This document shows, piece by piece, positions 54,969 through 63,717 of a stretch of 63,717 nucleotides of DNA. The position numbers and the translations under genes were made by a program. How positions within the stretch are numbered: position 1 is the stretch's first letter; every line of letters begins with the position of its first letter. The notes beneath the pieces were generated by a model that was not told the origin of the DNA, did not search any database, and saw nothing but the letters and a program-made list of their open reading frames with translations. Origin of the DNA: Nitrospirota bacterium (GTDB lineage Bacteria > Nitrospirota > Thermodesulfovibrionia > Thermodesulfovibrionales > Dissulfurispiraceae); contig JBFMHE010000022.1 in NCBI GenBank assembly GCA_040752355.1, positions 1-63,717 of the forward strand. Reading direction: 5' to 3'.

Positions 54969-55700
54969 ATGAGACTATGTTTAACAGTGGTAGCATTTTT
55001 TTTGTTGTTCACGTCCTATGCCGGAGCCGCCGACAAGATACCGGACGACGCTGGCCCGGGGACCATCTCGGTTACCGGGACCGCCGCCGCTTACCATGCT
55101 CCTGATACAGCGACGGTGGTGCTCGCCGTCGAGACGACCGCCTCGTCCGTGCCTGAAGGGATCAAGGCCAATGCAAAGAAAGCGGAGGCCGTGATGAACG
55201 CGCTGAAGGGCCTCGTCAGGAAGGACGCGGGCGACTCGGTGAAGACCTCTCACTATTCCCTACAGCCCCTCTATGATTACGATACCCGGCAGCGGAAGAA
55301 CGAGCTTACCGGCTATCGCATAACCAACCAGATAACCGTGAGGACCCGAGATACCGCCCTTGCGGGAGCGCTCGTCGATAGCGCGATAAAGAGCGGAGCG
55401 AATCGAGTCGACAGCGTCAGCTTTTCGCTCGAGAACGAGGAGAAGCACTGCAGGGATATCCTCGTGAGGGCCGTCGAACAGGCGCGGAAAGAGGCGGCGA
55501 TCGTGGCGGAAGCCCTGGGCGTTATCATCACCGGCGTAAAGAGCGCTGCCCCCGAATGCGGCGTGCGCGGCATCCAGCCGGTGCTCCGCCGCGAGATGGC
55601 CCTGGCGCAGAAAGCGGCGAGCGATACCGCAACGCCGGTTGAGGCAGGCGATATCGAGGTGCAGGGCATCGTGAACATAGCCTTTCTCATCGGTAAATAG
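54969..55700 (+). CDS. SIMPL (DUF541) family secreted protein
   Basis: 243 residues from ATG 54969 (AAAGGAG 8 nt upstream; an ATG at 54951 would contain it). Signal peptide, then GTISVTGTAAAYHAPDTATV, LQPLYDYDTRQRKNELTGYR and TNQITVRTRD, all DUF541 hallmarks. Relatives are periplasmic or surface proteins linked to oxidative stress or signalling; role here unknown. Confidence 0.9.
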   Translation: MRLCLTVVAFFLLFTSYAGAADKIPDDAGPGTISVTGTAAAYHAPDTATVVLAVETTASSVPEGIKANAKKAEAVMNALKGLVRKDAGDSVKTSHYSLQPLYDYDTRQRKNELTGYRITNQITVRTRDTALAGALVDSAIKSGANRVDSVSFSLENEEKHCRDILVRAVEQARKEAAIVAEALGVIITGVKSAAPECGVRGIQPVLRREMALAQKAASDTATPVEAGDIEVQGIVNIAFLIGK

Positions 55701-55749
55701 CGTGATGGGGAGCCCGACGTCCGCCGTCGTTTTAGTTCTATAATAGAGA

Positions 55750-56352
55750 GTGGCCAAGAGACAGTCGTGTCGAATTATTCTCTTTAACAAGCCCTTCCAC
55801 GTGCTCTGCCAGTTCACGGATAAGGCGGGACGCGCCACACTTAGCGACTACATCTCTTTCCCCGATGTCTATGCCGCCGGCCGCCTCGACTTCGACAGCG
55901 AGGGGTTGGTAGTCCTGACCAACGACGGCGCTCTCCAGCACCTTATCTCCGATCCCCGCCACAAACTTTCCAAAACGTACCTGGTGCAGGTGGAAGGACT
56001 GCCCGATCAGCGGTCGATCGAGCGGCTCAGGAAAGGGGTGCTCCTGAGAGACGGAATGACAAAACCTGCAGAGGTGGCGCTCATCGATGAGCCTCCCGGC
56101 CTCTGGCCCCGCATACCCCCGATCCGTTTCCGCAAGAATATCCCGACCGCATGGCTGCGCATGAGCATCACCGAAGGCAGGAATCGCCAGGTGCGCCGCA
56201 TGACCGCTGCCGCAGGATATCCCACGCTCCGCTTGATCCGCACGGCTGTCGGGCTGTGGGAGATAGGCATGCTCAGGCCGGGCGAATGGAAAGAAGTCGC
56301 CTGCCCGTCGGACGTGGAGGCGAGCGCTCGACGCAGAGCGCCGAGACCGTAG
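55750..56352 (+). CDS. rluE: 23S rRNA pseudouridine synthase (RluE-type)
   Basis: 200 residues. Catalytic Asp in AAGRLDFDSEGLVVLTNDG, then KTYLVQVEG and the TEGRNRQVRRM motif of the RsuA/RluB/E/F family. No S4 domain, as in RluE. GTG start with no ribosome site; TATAAT ends 5 nt upstream (55739-55744), so it is probably leaderless. Confidence 0.9.
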   Translation: MAKRQSCRIILFNKPFHVLCQFTDKAGRATLSDYISFPDVYAAGRLDFDSEGLVVLTNDGALQHLISDPRHKLSKTYLVQVEGLPDQRSIERLRKGVLLRDGMTKPAEVALIDEPPGLWPRIPPIRFRKNIPTAWLRMSITEGRNRQVRRMTAAAGYPTLRLIRTAVGLWEIGMLRPGEWKEVACPSDVEASARRRAPRP

Positions 56353-56411
56353 AGTGCGCCGGAATACTTCGACTCTATATACAACACCCTGAAAGCTGTT
56401 AGAATGGGTAC

Positions 56412-56792
56412 ATGTCCTTTATCGTAAGCAGAAAGCGCTTCGAAGAGCTCACCGAGGAGGCGCTCGCAGCGTTGCCCGACGAGTTCAGGCAGTATCTCAC
56501 GAATGTCACGGTCATCGTCGAGGACTATCCGGGCCGTGAGGATGCGCATCTCACCGGTGTACCCCGCGACGAGCTCCTCGGCCTCTTTCGCGGCATCGCC
56601 CATCAGGACAAGGGCGGCATGTTCGACATCCCGCCGCCCCTGCCTGACGAAGTCATTCTCTTTCAGAAGAATATACAAGAGATATGCTCGTCAGAAGAGG
56701 AGCTGATCGATGAAATCCGGATAACGCTCATTCACGAGATCGGCCACTACTTCGGATTTTCGGAAGAGGAGCTCGAGCAGTACGAGGGATAA
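56412..56792 (+). CDS. Minimal zincin-type metallopeptidase (DUF1025-like)
   Basis: 126 residues. C-terminal HEIGHYFGFSEEELE gives HExxHxxxF zinc site; the preceding VILFQKNIQEICSSEEEL is family-typical. Size matches the YjaZ-unlike small metallopeptidase family. Function unknown. Start: an extended -10-like TGTTAGAAT (56400-56405) ends 6 nt before the ATG and no Shine-Dalgarno is present. Confidence 0.88.
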   Translation: MSFIVSRKRFEELTEEALAALPDEFRQYLTNVTVIVEDYPGREDAHLTGVPRDELLGLFRGIAHQDKGGMFDIPPPLPDEVILFQKNIQEICSSEEELIDEIRITLIHEIGHYFGFSEEELEQYEG

Positions 56793-56914
56793 GGGTATGC
56801 CTTTCCGGTCTGCCTGACATTCATCCCGGTAACGGCAGATATCCCCCTTGCCGGTTAAGTACAAATAGAATGTTGTTTGTCGGGTGCGGAGTTTTCAGAG
56901 AAAGCCTGCTATCC

Positions 56915-57226
56915 CTAAGCCTTAGCCCGAAGTTTTATATGCTCCTGATCCTGTAATACTTTTAAAATACCTACAATACTATCCATGCGCGGGTTGCCCT
57001 TCGGTCCCAGCATACGATGTATACTCTTGCTGTCTTTGTTGAGCTTTTCGGCAAGTGTCGGAAAGGTGATCGTTGCATTAATATAGTCGCGAAGCATAGC
57101 CTTGCCGGCATCGAGATTGCCCTCTAGAATCTCGTTTACCGCCTCGGTGAGAAGCCCTCTGCGGAATTTCGCATCACGCGCTGCCCGTTCCATTATTGTT
57201 TCTCGAAAATCACGAGTAAGTGCCAT
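56915..57226 (-). CDS. higA: Helix-turn-helix antitoxin (HigA-type)
   Basis: 103 residues from ATG 57226 with AGGAGG upstream. ITFPTLAEKLNKDSKSIHRM is the HTH region; the first half is helical. It begins one base after the toxin stop. Toxin-first order is the higBA layout. Confidence 0.82.
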   Translation of the reverse strand: MALTRDFRETIMERAARDAKFRRGLLTEAVNEILEGNLDAGKAMLRDYINATITFPTLAEKLNKDSKSIHRMLGPKGNPRMDSIVGILKVLQDQEHIKLRAKA

Positions 57227-57227
57227 T

Positions 57228-57560
57228 TTAGCCCTCCTGCTTCTTTCTGGCCTTATAATCTTGCCAGAGCATTTTTGCTTTATCAATATCTTTCTGCTGC
57301 ATCTTCTTTGTGCCCCCACACAACAGAATGATCAGAGCATTTCCCTCCAGACCAAAATAAATGCGATAGCCCGGACCAAAATCTATCTTGCACTCAGAAA
57401 CACCGCCGCCAACTGACTTAACATTAGAGAAGTTGCCATACTGTAATCGATATAGGGCGGTCGTTACTTTGTTTGCAGCCCCCGAATCAAGCCTCTTGAA
57501 CCATTCCCGGAACGGTGAGGCCCCCGCTTGAATAAACTCTTTGACTGAGTATTCCGTCAT
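57228..57560 (-). CDS. higB: RelE/HigB-type toxin
   Basis: 110 residues. FREWFKRLDSGAANKVTTAL, then FGPGYRIYFGLEGNALIILL and a C-terminal Lys/Arg helix (DIDKAKMLWQDYKARKK). This is the phage-derived Gp49-like/HigB family of ribosome-dependent mRNA nucleases. Promoter with an internal palindrome at 57573-57601. Confidence 0.87.
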   Translation of the reverse strand: MTEYSVKEFIQAGASPFREWFKRLDSGAANKVTTALYRLQYGNFSNVKSVGGGVSECKIDFGPGYRIYFGLEGNALIILLCGGTKKMQQKDIDKAKMLWQDYKARKKQEG

Positions 57561-57572
57561 CGTATTGACTTT

Positions 57573-57601
57573 ATGGTAACATTTGAGTTACCTTATGTCA
57601 A
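57573..57601 (-). promoter_or_regulatory. higBA promoter with operator in the spacer
   Basis: Leftward TTGACA (57601-57596), 17-nt spacer, TACCAT (57578-57573). The palindrome ggtaac-N6-gttacc (57575-57592) spans the spacer and -10, as expected for autorepression. 57602-57757 shows no gene. Confidence 0.7.
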
Positions 57602-57757
57602 GGCTCCAGACCTGATGCAGTGAAATGGACAGAGGACGAATTTATGGTAGGTTTTGATGGGCTAGATTTGCGAGATGTTCTTCCCGAACTTCACGTTAGT
57701 CAGATCTTATCGACTTTCAGAAACAGGTATCCGGGCAGAAATATGCTCTCCCTCCTC

Positions 57758-60265
57758 TCAACTCCCCCGCTGCTTCGTCTTCCTCGTCGGCGCCGCATTC
57801 CACGGGTCGTCAGGCCAGGGGTGTTTGGGGTAGCGGCCCTTCATCTCTTTTTTCACCTGCTGATAGCTGCCGTTCCAGAAGCCTTTCAGGTCCTGCGTGA
57901 TCTGTAACGGCCGCCGCGCAGGAGAGAGGAGGTGGAGGAGCACCTTCACTCTTCCCTCTGCAATAACGGGAGTGTCGGCGAGGCCGAACATCTCCTGCGG
58001 CTTGACGGCGAGCACGGGAACAGCTCCCTGGGTATAATCGAGCGCGACGCGGTGGCCGCTCGGGACAGGGAGGTGCGACGGCGCGCGCTCATCGAGCAGC
58101 CGCTGCTGTTCCCATGAAAGAAGGGCTTTCAGGGCAGGAACGAGATCGAGGCGGGCAATGTCCTGAACGGTACGAACACCGCCGAGCCAGGGCAGGAGCC
58201 ATTCTTCGACCGTGGCAATGAGGCGATACTCCGACAGGTCGGGCCATGTCTCCTCCGGAAAGGTTGTGCGCAGGAGGGCAACGCGCCCCTGGAGCTGCCG
58301 GGCCTCCCTGCTGAAGGTGAGCATGCCGAGGTTCGACCGTATCGCTTCAGCTACAAGCGGGGCAGCCTCGTCATCGTCCGGAACAAAGGGCTTTGTCGAG
58401 AGGAGCACTGCGCCGAGGCGCTCTTCTACTGCCGCGCTGATCCTCCCCTCGCGCCTCTCCCACGAAATGGTCCGTTCGGTCTCGATGCGTTCCGCGCACT
58501 CCTCCCGGATGACGGCTTCGGCCACCGGCGCGGCAAGGTGCACTATCCCCTCTCCTTTTTCTCCTGCATCGACCGTAAGGGCGATGATGAACGGGCTTCT
58601 GCCCAGACTGCTCCCTGGCGAAAGGCGCACGCCCCGTCCCTGCGTAAGGACGAAGCGGCCCTCGCCCTCCTCTCTCCGCCTGCCGATCCTGTCGGGGAAG
58701 GCGCTCGTGAGCAAGCGGGAGAGGAGATCGGGGTCGACCATCCCGGCAGCTCCGTTTCCCTGCTTCCCCTTCACGAGGCGCAGGAGCTGCCGTGCTGCCC
58801 TCTCCACGGCGCGCAATGCCCAGCGGTCGGCATGAGGAACATCGTTTCCGTTACGCCACGCGCGCAGCATATCGATCCGCTCGGCGATGTCCGCCTCCCG
58901 CGCCCTGCTTCCCGGCAGGCCGCTGTGATCGAGACCGCTGCGGCGGAGCGGATCGCGCTCCGAGAGGAGCGCGGCAAGGTCGGCGCCGAGATCGGCAGCG
59001 CCGATCTCGCCTGCCCTCACCATGAGACGCGCAAGCCGGGGATGGAGAGGCAGGCGCGCCATCGCCTTGCCGGTCGCGGTCACCGCTCCGCTGGTGTCGA
59101 GCGCCCCCAGATCGGCGAGGAGACGGCAGGCCGATTCCCATGCCGCCGCAGGCGGCGCATCGAGCCAGGAGAGCGTTGAAGGGTCTCTTACGCCCCATAC
59201 CGCCAGTTCGAGCACAAGGGCGGAGAGATCGGAAACGAGCAGCTCGGGCGGGGCAAAGGGGAGCATTGCATTGAAAGTATGGCGGCTGTAGAGTCGGTAG
59301 CAGCGCCCGGGAGCAAGGCGGCCTGCCCTGCCCTTGCGCTGTTCAGCAGAGGCCTTCGACACCGAAACCGTGATCAGGCGGTTCATGCCTGTTGCCGGGT
59401 CGTACTGGAGCCTTCGGGTCAGTCCGCTGTCGATGACGACCGTAATGCCCTCGATAGTAAGGGAGGTCTCCGCAATATTCGTGGCGAGCACGATCTTGCG
59501 ATGAGCAGCAGGGAGCATGGCCCGCTCCTGCTCCTCGAAAGGCAGATCGCCGTAGAGCGGGTGAACCGTAACGCCGCTCTCCCGGCACTCTTTGAGTGAG
59601 CCGAGCACCGCTGCACAGGCGCGAATCTCACCGGCGCCGGGCAGGAAGACGAGGATATCTCCCGAGGTCTCGCTCAGTGCTGTACGGACAGCCTCAGTAA
59701 CGCGCTCGGCAAGCGAAGCCGTACGCATGGCCCTGCCGCTCTCCGGAAAGAACCGTTCTTCCACAGGAAAGGCCTTGCCGACAGAGGTGATGACCGGCGC
59801 GTTATCGAAAAGTGCGGCGATAGGTTCCACGTCCAGGGTAGCCGACATGACGAGGAGCTTCAGGTCATCCCTGAGGTTCCGGCGCACATCGAGGCAGAGG
59901 GCCAGCGCCAGGTCTGCATGCAGGCTCCGTTCGTGAAACTCATCGAAAATGACCATGGCCACACCATCAAGCCCGGGGTCTGCCTGGAGACGCCGGGTAA
60001 GTATTCCCTCGGTGACGACCTCGATGCGGGTCTTTGCCGAGACGCGGCTTTCGAAGCGTATCGAGTAGCCCACGGTCTCGCCCGCCTGCTCGCCGAGCGT
60101 CTGCGCCATCCAGCGCGCTGCCGAGACCGCGGCGATCCTACGCGGCTCAAGCATGATGATACGGCCGGCCTTGGGAGGAAAGATATCGAGCAGCGCGAGG
60201 GGCACCCGCGTCGTCTTTCCGGCGCCGGGCGGGGCATGGAGGACTACTGCGGAGTGGCGGTCCAC
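57758..60265 (-). CDS. hrpB: ATP-dependent helicase HrpB (DEAH-type)
   Basis: 835 residues from GTG 60265. P-loop HAPPGAGKTTRVPLALL, VIFDEFHERSL (motif II), SAT, LATNIAETSLTIEG and QRKGRAGRLAPGRCYRL. HrpB C-terminal domain with PWPDDPWNAAP near the end. The frame is open further upstream with a HrpB-like N-terminus (ITYPIDAILQRLKEEV), but no ATG, GTG or TTG is there; GGAG lies 7 nt before an ATC at 60316. Role: RNA/DNA helicase of unclear substrate. Confidence 0.93.
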   Translation of the reverse strand: MDRHSAVVLHAPPGAGKTTRVPLALLDIFPPKAGRIIMLEPRRIAAVSAARWMAQTLGEQAGETVGYSIRFESRVSAKTRIEVVTEGILTRRLQADPGLDGVAMVIFDEFHERSLHADLALALCLDVRRNLRDDLKLLVMSATLDVEPIAALFDNAPVITSVGKAFPVEERFFPESGRAMRTASLAERVTEAVRTALSETSGDILVFLPGAGEIRACAAVLGSLKECRESGVTVHPLYGDLPFEEQERAMLPAAHRKIVLATNIAETSLTIEGITVVIDSGLTRRLQYDPATGMNRLITVSVSKASAEQRKGRAGRLAPGRCYRLYSRHTFNAMLPFAPPELLVSDLSALVLELAVWGVRDPSTLSWLDAPPAAAWESACRLLADLGALDTSGAVTATGKAMARLPLHPRLARLMVRAGEIGAADLGADLAALLSERDPLRRSGLDHSGLPGSRAREADIAERIDMLRAWRNGNDVPHADRWALRAVERAARQLLRLVKGKQGNGAAGMVDPDLLSRLLTSAFPDRIGRRREEGEGRFVLTQGRGVRLSPGSSLGRSPFIIALTVDAGEKGEGIVHLAAPVAEAVIREECAERIETERTISWERREGRISAAVEERLGAVLLSTKPFVPDDDEAAPLVAEAIRSNLGMLTFSREARQLQGRVALLRTTFPEETWPDLSEYRLIATVEEWLLPWLGGVRTVQDIARLDLVPALKALLSWEQQRLLDERAPSHLPVPSGHRVALDYTQGAVPVLAVKPQEMFGLADTPVIAEGRVKVLLHLLSPARRPLQITQDLKGFWNGSYQQVKKEMKGRYPKHPWPDDPWNAAPTRKTKQRGS

Positions 60266-60320
60266 CTCCTCTTTCAGCCGTTGAAGTATTGCATCAATGG
60301 GATACGTGATCGAGATCGTC

Positions 60321-61619
60321 TTACTCCTCTCCGAGATAGGGATTGAAATAGCCGAATCGCAGGAAGGGGAACTCCCTCTTCAGCATTCCGAGCCACTTCA
60401 GGACGCCTCTTGCTGCTCCAGTCGGTCGGTGCTGCACAGTCTCCATATACCACTCAGGGTCCATATTGAGGTTGCGCAGTTGAATGAGATCGGGCCGGAA
60501 GGTCTCGACAAGGTCGAAAAGCGCCGACATCTCTTCAGGATCGTCAGTGAATCCCGGCAGAATAAAGTAGTTCAGCGAGACGAACTTGTTCTGCCGCTTC
60601 ATCACCCTGATCGAATCCGTCACCTCGGCGAGGGAGAAGCCGCGGGGCCGGTAATAGAGCCGGTGCTTTTCCGGCCGCGCGCTGTTCAGGCTCACGCGGA
60701 TCGAGTCGAGCCCTGCCCGGGCGAGCCGTTCGACGCGTCCAGGCATGCTCGCATTGGTGTTCAGGTTGATCGTTCCCCGGGCGGTCTGCTTCCTGATCGT
60801 TTTTATCGCTCTTTCGATGACCTTCGCTTGCATGAGCGGTTCTCCCTCGCATCCCTGGCCGAAGCTGACGATCGGCCGGGGCGCCCCGATGAGATGCGGT
60901 ACGGCCATGGCGACGATCTCATCGGGGGAGGGGACAAAGGGAATTCTCTCCTGTGATGAGGGGCAGCAGCCTGAGGTCTGGAGCGAGATGCAGCCTATGC
61001 AGCCGGCGTTGCACTGCGGAGAGGTAGGGACCGGCGCCTCCCAGCGATCGAGGAAATAGTTGCGCGCCGCAGGGCACCCGTAGGTAAGACAGCACTTCCC
61101 GAGGTGCTGGATAAGCCGGTTGTCGGGGAACTTCTTCAGGCGCTGCCGCGTCTTCGCCCGTACGGTACGCTGGCGGTACCGGTCGGCGTCCTGGCGGGGA
61201 TCGGGGTCGCTCCGGAACGCCGCCACCCAGAAACGGCCGTCGAGCCATCCTACGGCAGTGTAGGCGAACAGCGGCAGCGGCGCCACGGCTGCGGCGAGCT
61301 TTTCATAAGCGACAGTGTAAAGGGACGTATGGGCGGGAGCGACAAAGGCCGCAACCGCCCTGGCAGGAGCGCCCGGAGCAGTGGGGTCCTCCGGCACTCG
61401 GGAGGGGAGCCCGTCACAAGGGTCGATGCCCACAGGAGCGCGATCCGGCAAGACGAAGAGCTCGCTCCCTTCGGGCAGCGGTATCAATTCGGAGAGCCGC
61501 GGCCTGAGTACCGCCGCGCCGCTCCTGCCCGCCATCTCGAGGTCCGGCAGGTCCATGATCTCTCCCGAAGCAGTGGCATACACCATCCGGGGCATTGCGG
61601 GGGGATGCATCGTTCGCAT
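60321..61619 (-). CDS. Radical SAM protein
   Basis: 432 residues from ATG 61619 (AGGTG upstream). The cluster motif is CNAGCIGC near residue 190 (CxxxCxxC), with a second Cys-rich segment just before (CCLTYGCPAARNYF) and CCPSSQ after. VSFGQGCEGEPLM is the GGEP-like strand; NLNTNASMPGRVERL and RVSLNSARPEKH follow. A long N-terminal extension of about 175 residues precedes the barrel. Product unknown. Ends 5 nt before the HrpB region. Confidence 0.9.
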   Translation of the reverse strand: MRTMHPPAMPRMVYATASGEIMDLPDLEMAGRSGAAVLRPRLSELIPLPEGSELFVLPDRAPVGIDPCDGLPSRVPEDPTAPGAPARAVAAFVAPAHTSLYTVAYEKLAAAVAPLPLFAYTAVGWLDGRFWVAAFRSDPDPRQDADRYRQRTVRAKTRQRLKKFPDNRLIQHLGKCCLTYGCPAARNYFLDRWEAPVPTSPQCNAGCIGCISLQTSGCCPSSQERIPFVPSPDEIVAMAVPHLIGAPRPIVSFGQGCEGEPLMQAKVIERAIKTIRKQTARGTINLNTNASMPGRVERLARAGLDSIRVSLNSARPEKHRLYYRPRGFSLAEVTDSIRVMKRQNKFVSLNYFILPGFTDDPEEMSALFDLVETFRPDLIQLRNLNMDPEWYMETVQHRPTGAARGVLKWLGMLKREFPFLRFGYFNPYLGEE

Positions 61620-61731
61620 GATCACACCTGAAAGAAGAGCCTGTCTTTACACGTTACCACAGGCAGCCGGAAAAATACGAGGGCGTCCTCTCTCTGTATT
61701 CTTTGGATCGCTGTCGCGGTATAATCATACT

Positions 61732-62409
61732 ATGAACCTCACCCGGTTGCGCGGCAGCGTCGATTTCTGGAACCATTTCGCTCCGTGGTACGAGAAGTGG
61801 CTGAGCCGCGGGGCCTATCACATGCCCCTTACGAGGGAGCTCAGCCAGATGGTCGAGCCCGGATGGCGCATACTCGACATCGGCGCGGGCACCGGCGCGC
61901 TCTCCATACCCATGGCAGCGCTGGGGTGCAGTGTTACCGCGCTCGAGCCCTCTCCGGGGATGAGAGATTTTTTCAGCGGAAAGCTCCTCTCTTTCGGGAT
62001 CGAGAGCGTTACACTTCTTCCCCTCCGGTGGGAAGAATTCCCCATAGAGAAAGGAAAGGAATTCGATCTCGTCGTCGCCTGCAACAGCCTTCACCTCACT
62101 GCGGGAGGCATCACGGGAGGGATGGAAAAGGTCTTCGCCTCAGGGGCAGCCTATGCCTGCCTCATTACGGAGGTGAATCAGAGCATCTTCATCGACTTCA
62201 AGCATATCAGCGCGCTCCAGGATGCCTACGCCTTCCTCTCGATCAGGAGGCATGCGGTAGACAGCAGCTTCTATTTCGAGAGCATGGATGAGGTGCTCGA
62301 CTTCGAGGAGCTGCTCGGCAGAGGGATAGAGGCCGAGATGACGGACGGCAAGCCGATGCAGCGTGACAGCACCGAGGTCGCCGTGGTCTGGTGGGAGCTC
62401 AAAAAATAG
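61732..62409 (+). CDS. SAM-dependent methyltransferase
   Basis: 225 residues. SAM motif ILDIGAGTGALSIPMAALG, then VTALEPSPGM and FDLVVACNSLHL. FWNHFAPWYEKW at the start resembles ubiquinone/menaquinone-type methyltransferases, but the substrate is unknown. TATAAT (61720-61725) ends 6 nt before the ATG and no ribosome site is present, suggesting a leaderless mRNA. Confidence 0.87.
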   Translation: MNLTRLRGSVDFWNHFAPWYEKWLSRGAYHMPLTRELSQMVEPGWRILDIGAGTGALSIPMAALGCSVTALEPSPGMRDFFSGKLLSFGIESVTLLPLRWEEFPIEKGKEFDLVVACNSLHLTAGGITGGMEKVFASGAAYACLITEVNQSIFIDFKHISALQDAYAFLSIRRHAVDSSFYFESMDEVLDFEELLGRGIEAEMTDGKPMQRDSTEVAVVWWELKK

Positions 62410-62465
62410 CGGGTGCAGGATGCCCTTCCAGCGGGGTCGTATTCGCTCATCCCGGCATCCCTTCA

Positions 62466-62495
62466 TTGACACCCCCCCTCTTTTTAGATTATAGT
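62466..62495 (+). promoter_or_regulatory. Sigma-70 promoter of the small zinc-ribbon gene
   Basis: TTGACA (62466-62471), 18-nt C/T-rich spacer, TATAGT (62490-62495). The leader to the ATG at 62651 is about 150 nt and has no other gene. Confidence 0.7.
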
Positions 62496-62650
62496 TAAAA
62501 GTTTGGTGCAGTTCTCTCGTATTACCCCGACAACAGCTCATTTCCCTGAAAGAGAGACGCTGCCTGAAGGAATCGGCGCGCATGGGGGGGAAAGATAGCA
62601 TTGTTTCCCTTGAGGCCGTACGATAGTTGTGTGTGAAAGGAGGGAGTGTC

Positions 62651-62809
62651 ATGGCAGAAAAGAAGAAGTCCAAAACCGACGTTTCAGCGAGACTGGAGAG
62701 CAAGGGAAAGGCACAGCTTTGCCGCAGCTGCGGGAAAAAGGTTGATGTCGTTATGTCCGTTTCTCCGTCAGGCAAGAAGAAGATGAAGCGTTTATGCTGT
62801 GCAGCGTAA
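62651..62809 (+). CDS. Small Lys-rich zinc-ribbon-like protein
   Basis: 52 residues, strong AAAGGAGGG 6 nt before the ATG. QLCRSCGKKVDVV and the final RLCCAA give a CxxC plus CC pair that may bind one zinc. Ten of the first twenty residues are charged. Function unknown; a ribosome- or RNA-associated role is possible. Confidence 0.75.
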   Translation: MAEKKKSKTDVSARLESKGKAQLCRSCGKKVDVVMSVSPSGKKKMKRLCCAA

Positions 62810-62899
62810 TGAGCTCATTTTCGTCTCCTGCGGTGCTGCAATGCAATCGATGCACCGCAGGAGCCCTCTTGATTGCGCTCCCTGATGCGCTCCGGGGAG

Positions 62900-63301
62900 C
62901 TAGGCTTTTCCTTCCAGTATTTTTATCGCCTGGTCGATAATCGCGAGCGCTGTCGCCTTGTCCTTTAAAAGGATCTTTTTTCGCGCATCGATAGCTATCT
63001 TTGTCGTTTTCGCGGTAATCCTTTCGAGACCTATATAGACGGTCAGCTCATCGGCAACGGCTCTTATTTCCACATCACCCTCGTCTTTTTTACGCTCCAC
63101 TTCCCGAATACCCATCTTCTTCAGCGCCATGTTCATCGCCATAGCGACCCTGTCCACAGGGTAGCATACTGTTTTATAAGCAACGTTGGTGATAGTGTAA
63201 GCGACTCCGCCGCTCGCGCCGGTGATGAGAAGGCTTGCACACCCTGACGACAGGAACATCGTGCAGAGCAGCAAAAAAGAAACGATGCCTCTAGCGTTCA
63301 T
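62900..63301 (-). CDS. DUF3568 family lipoprotein
   Basis: 133 residues. Signal with lipobox MFLSSGCASL. GVAYTITNVAYKTVCYPVDR then EVERKKDEGDVEIRAVAD are typical of DUF3568. Membrane-anchored; function unknown. Confidence 0.85.
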   Translation of the reverse strand: MNARGIVSFLLLCTMFLSSGCASLLITGASGGVAYTITNVAYKTVCYPVDRVAMAMNMALKKMGIREVERKKDEGDVEIRAVADELTVYIGLERITAKTTKIAIDARKKILLKDKATALAIIDQAIKILEGKA

Positions 63302-63398
63302 GGCGCACCCCCTTCCGCTTTCTGGAGACAGTTTACTTCAGGGAAGACCGCTAAGGAGGTGCATACGTCACAAAAACAGAAGAAACCTGAAAACAAAA

Positions 63399-63421
63399 AG
63401 GCCCGGTGGTTAACCGGGCCT
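63399..63421 (-). terminator. rRNA operon terminator
   Basis: Leftward AGGCCCGGT, taacc loop, ACCGGGCCT, then TTTTGTTTT. Located 9 nt past the 5S end. Confidence 0.9.
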
Positions 63422-63429
63422 CTCGAAAA

Positions 63430-63545
<116 letters not shown>

Positions 63546-63629
63546 AACTTTAATATACTATATCGGAATTAAAAAAGCAAGAAAAAATTAATTGACAATG
63601 TGGGGGGTGGGTGAGGGGAGACAGTAGTG

Positions 63630-63717
63630 GTCAAGGCACACGGTCTATTAGTACTGGTAAGCTGAATCCGTTACCGGACTTACACCTCCAGCCTATCGAC
63701 GTGGTGGTCTACCACGG
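63630..63717 (-). rRNA. rrl: 23S ribosomal RNA, 3' end (runs off window)
   Basis: The leftward strand reads ATAGGCTGGAGGTGTAAG, then AGCTTACCAGTACTAATAGA and CGTGTGCCTTGACCAC, the conserved 3' end of 23S rRNA. The exact 3' terminus is approximate. The gap to the 5S gene holds no tRNA. Confidence 0.9.

Overview
The window is chromosomal DNA from a high-GC, Gram-negative-type bacterium. It has lipoproteins, signal peptides, PEP-CTERM sorting, an 11-haem c-type cytochrome, a haem-bearing chemoreceptor and c-di-GMP signalling. This mix, together with the housekeeping order yicC-remA-gmk-rpoZ-coaBC, suggests an anaerobic or facultative member of the Nitrospirota or the former Deltaproteobacteria. 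That placement is inference; the partial rRNA at the right edge would settle it.

Layout. 1-1.8 kb is an accessory patch: the start of a REP-type transposase, a mini-RHS candidate toxin, a candidate membrane immunity protein and a REP-like inverted repeat. 1.8-13 kb is a long leftward housekeeping block: PAP2 enzyme, DUF167, yicC, remA, gmk, rpoZ, coaBC, TPR protein, Xaa-Pro peptidase, efp, accB, accC, thiE, then an orphan amino-acid binding lipoprotein. 13-16.4 kb holds a Fic-family relic, a VapBC-type pair, a NYN ribonuclease and three cysteine-cluster genes, one interrupted by an in-frame UGA. 16.5-26.3 kb carries an acyl-CoA synthetase-GNAT fusion, a haem-c chemoreceptor, a histone-deacetylase-like enzyme, a Ste24-type protease and the multihaem cytochrome. 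27.3-37 kb is one rightward Wsp-like chemosensory operon: two CheW, MCP, CheB, CheR-TPR, CheA-REC, a REC protein and an Hpt-REC-REC-GGDEF diguanylate cyclase. 37-51.8 kb is mixed metabolism and repair (EamA and MFS transporters, phosphatase, DEAD-box helicase, FMN reductase, UvrD/PcrA, M24 peptidase) with two further gene relics. 51.8-54.1 kb has a TetR-DsrE regulatory unit and a PEP-CTERM protein behind a sigma-54-like promoter. 54.2-63.3 kb has GDPD, SIMPL, RluE, a zincin, a HigBA-type toxin-antitoxin pair, HrpB, a radical SAM protein, a methyltransferase and small proteins. The 3' end of a leftward rRNA operon (23S, 5S, terminator) closes the window.

Cross-cutting points: at least four genes survive only as internally deleted or truncated relics (Fic, KefF/KefC, histidine kinase, and possibly the zinc ribbon with UGA). 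Several genes have a -10 box 5-7 nt before the start codon, which suggests leaderless transcripts. The chemosensory operon looks wired to c-di-GMP output rather than to a flagellar motor, since no flagellar genes are present here.
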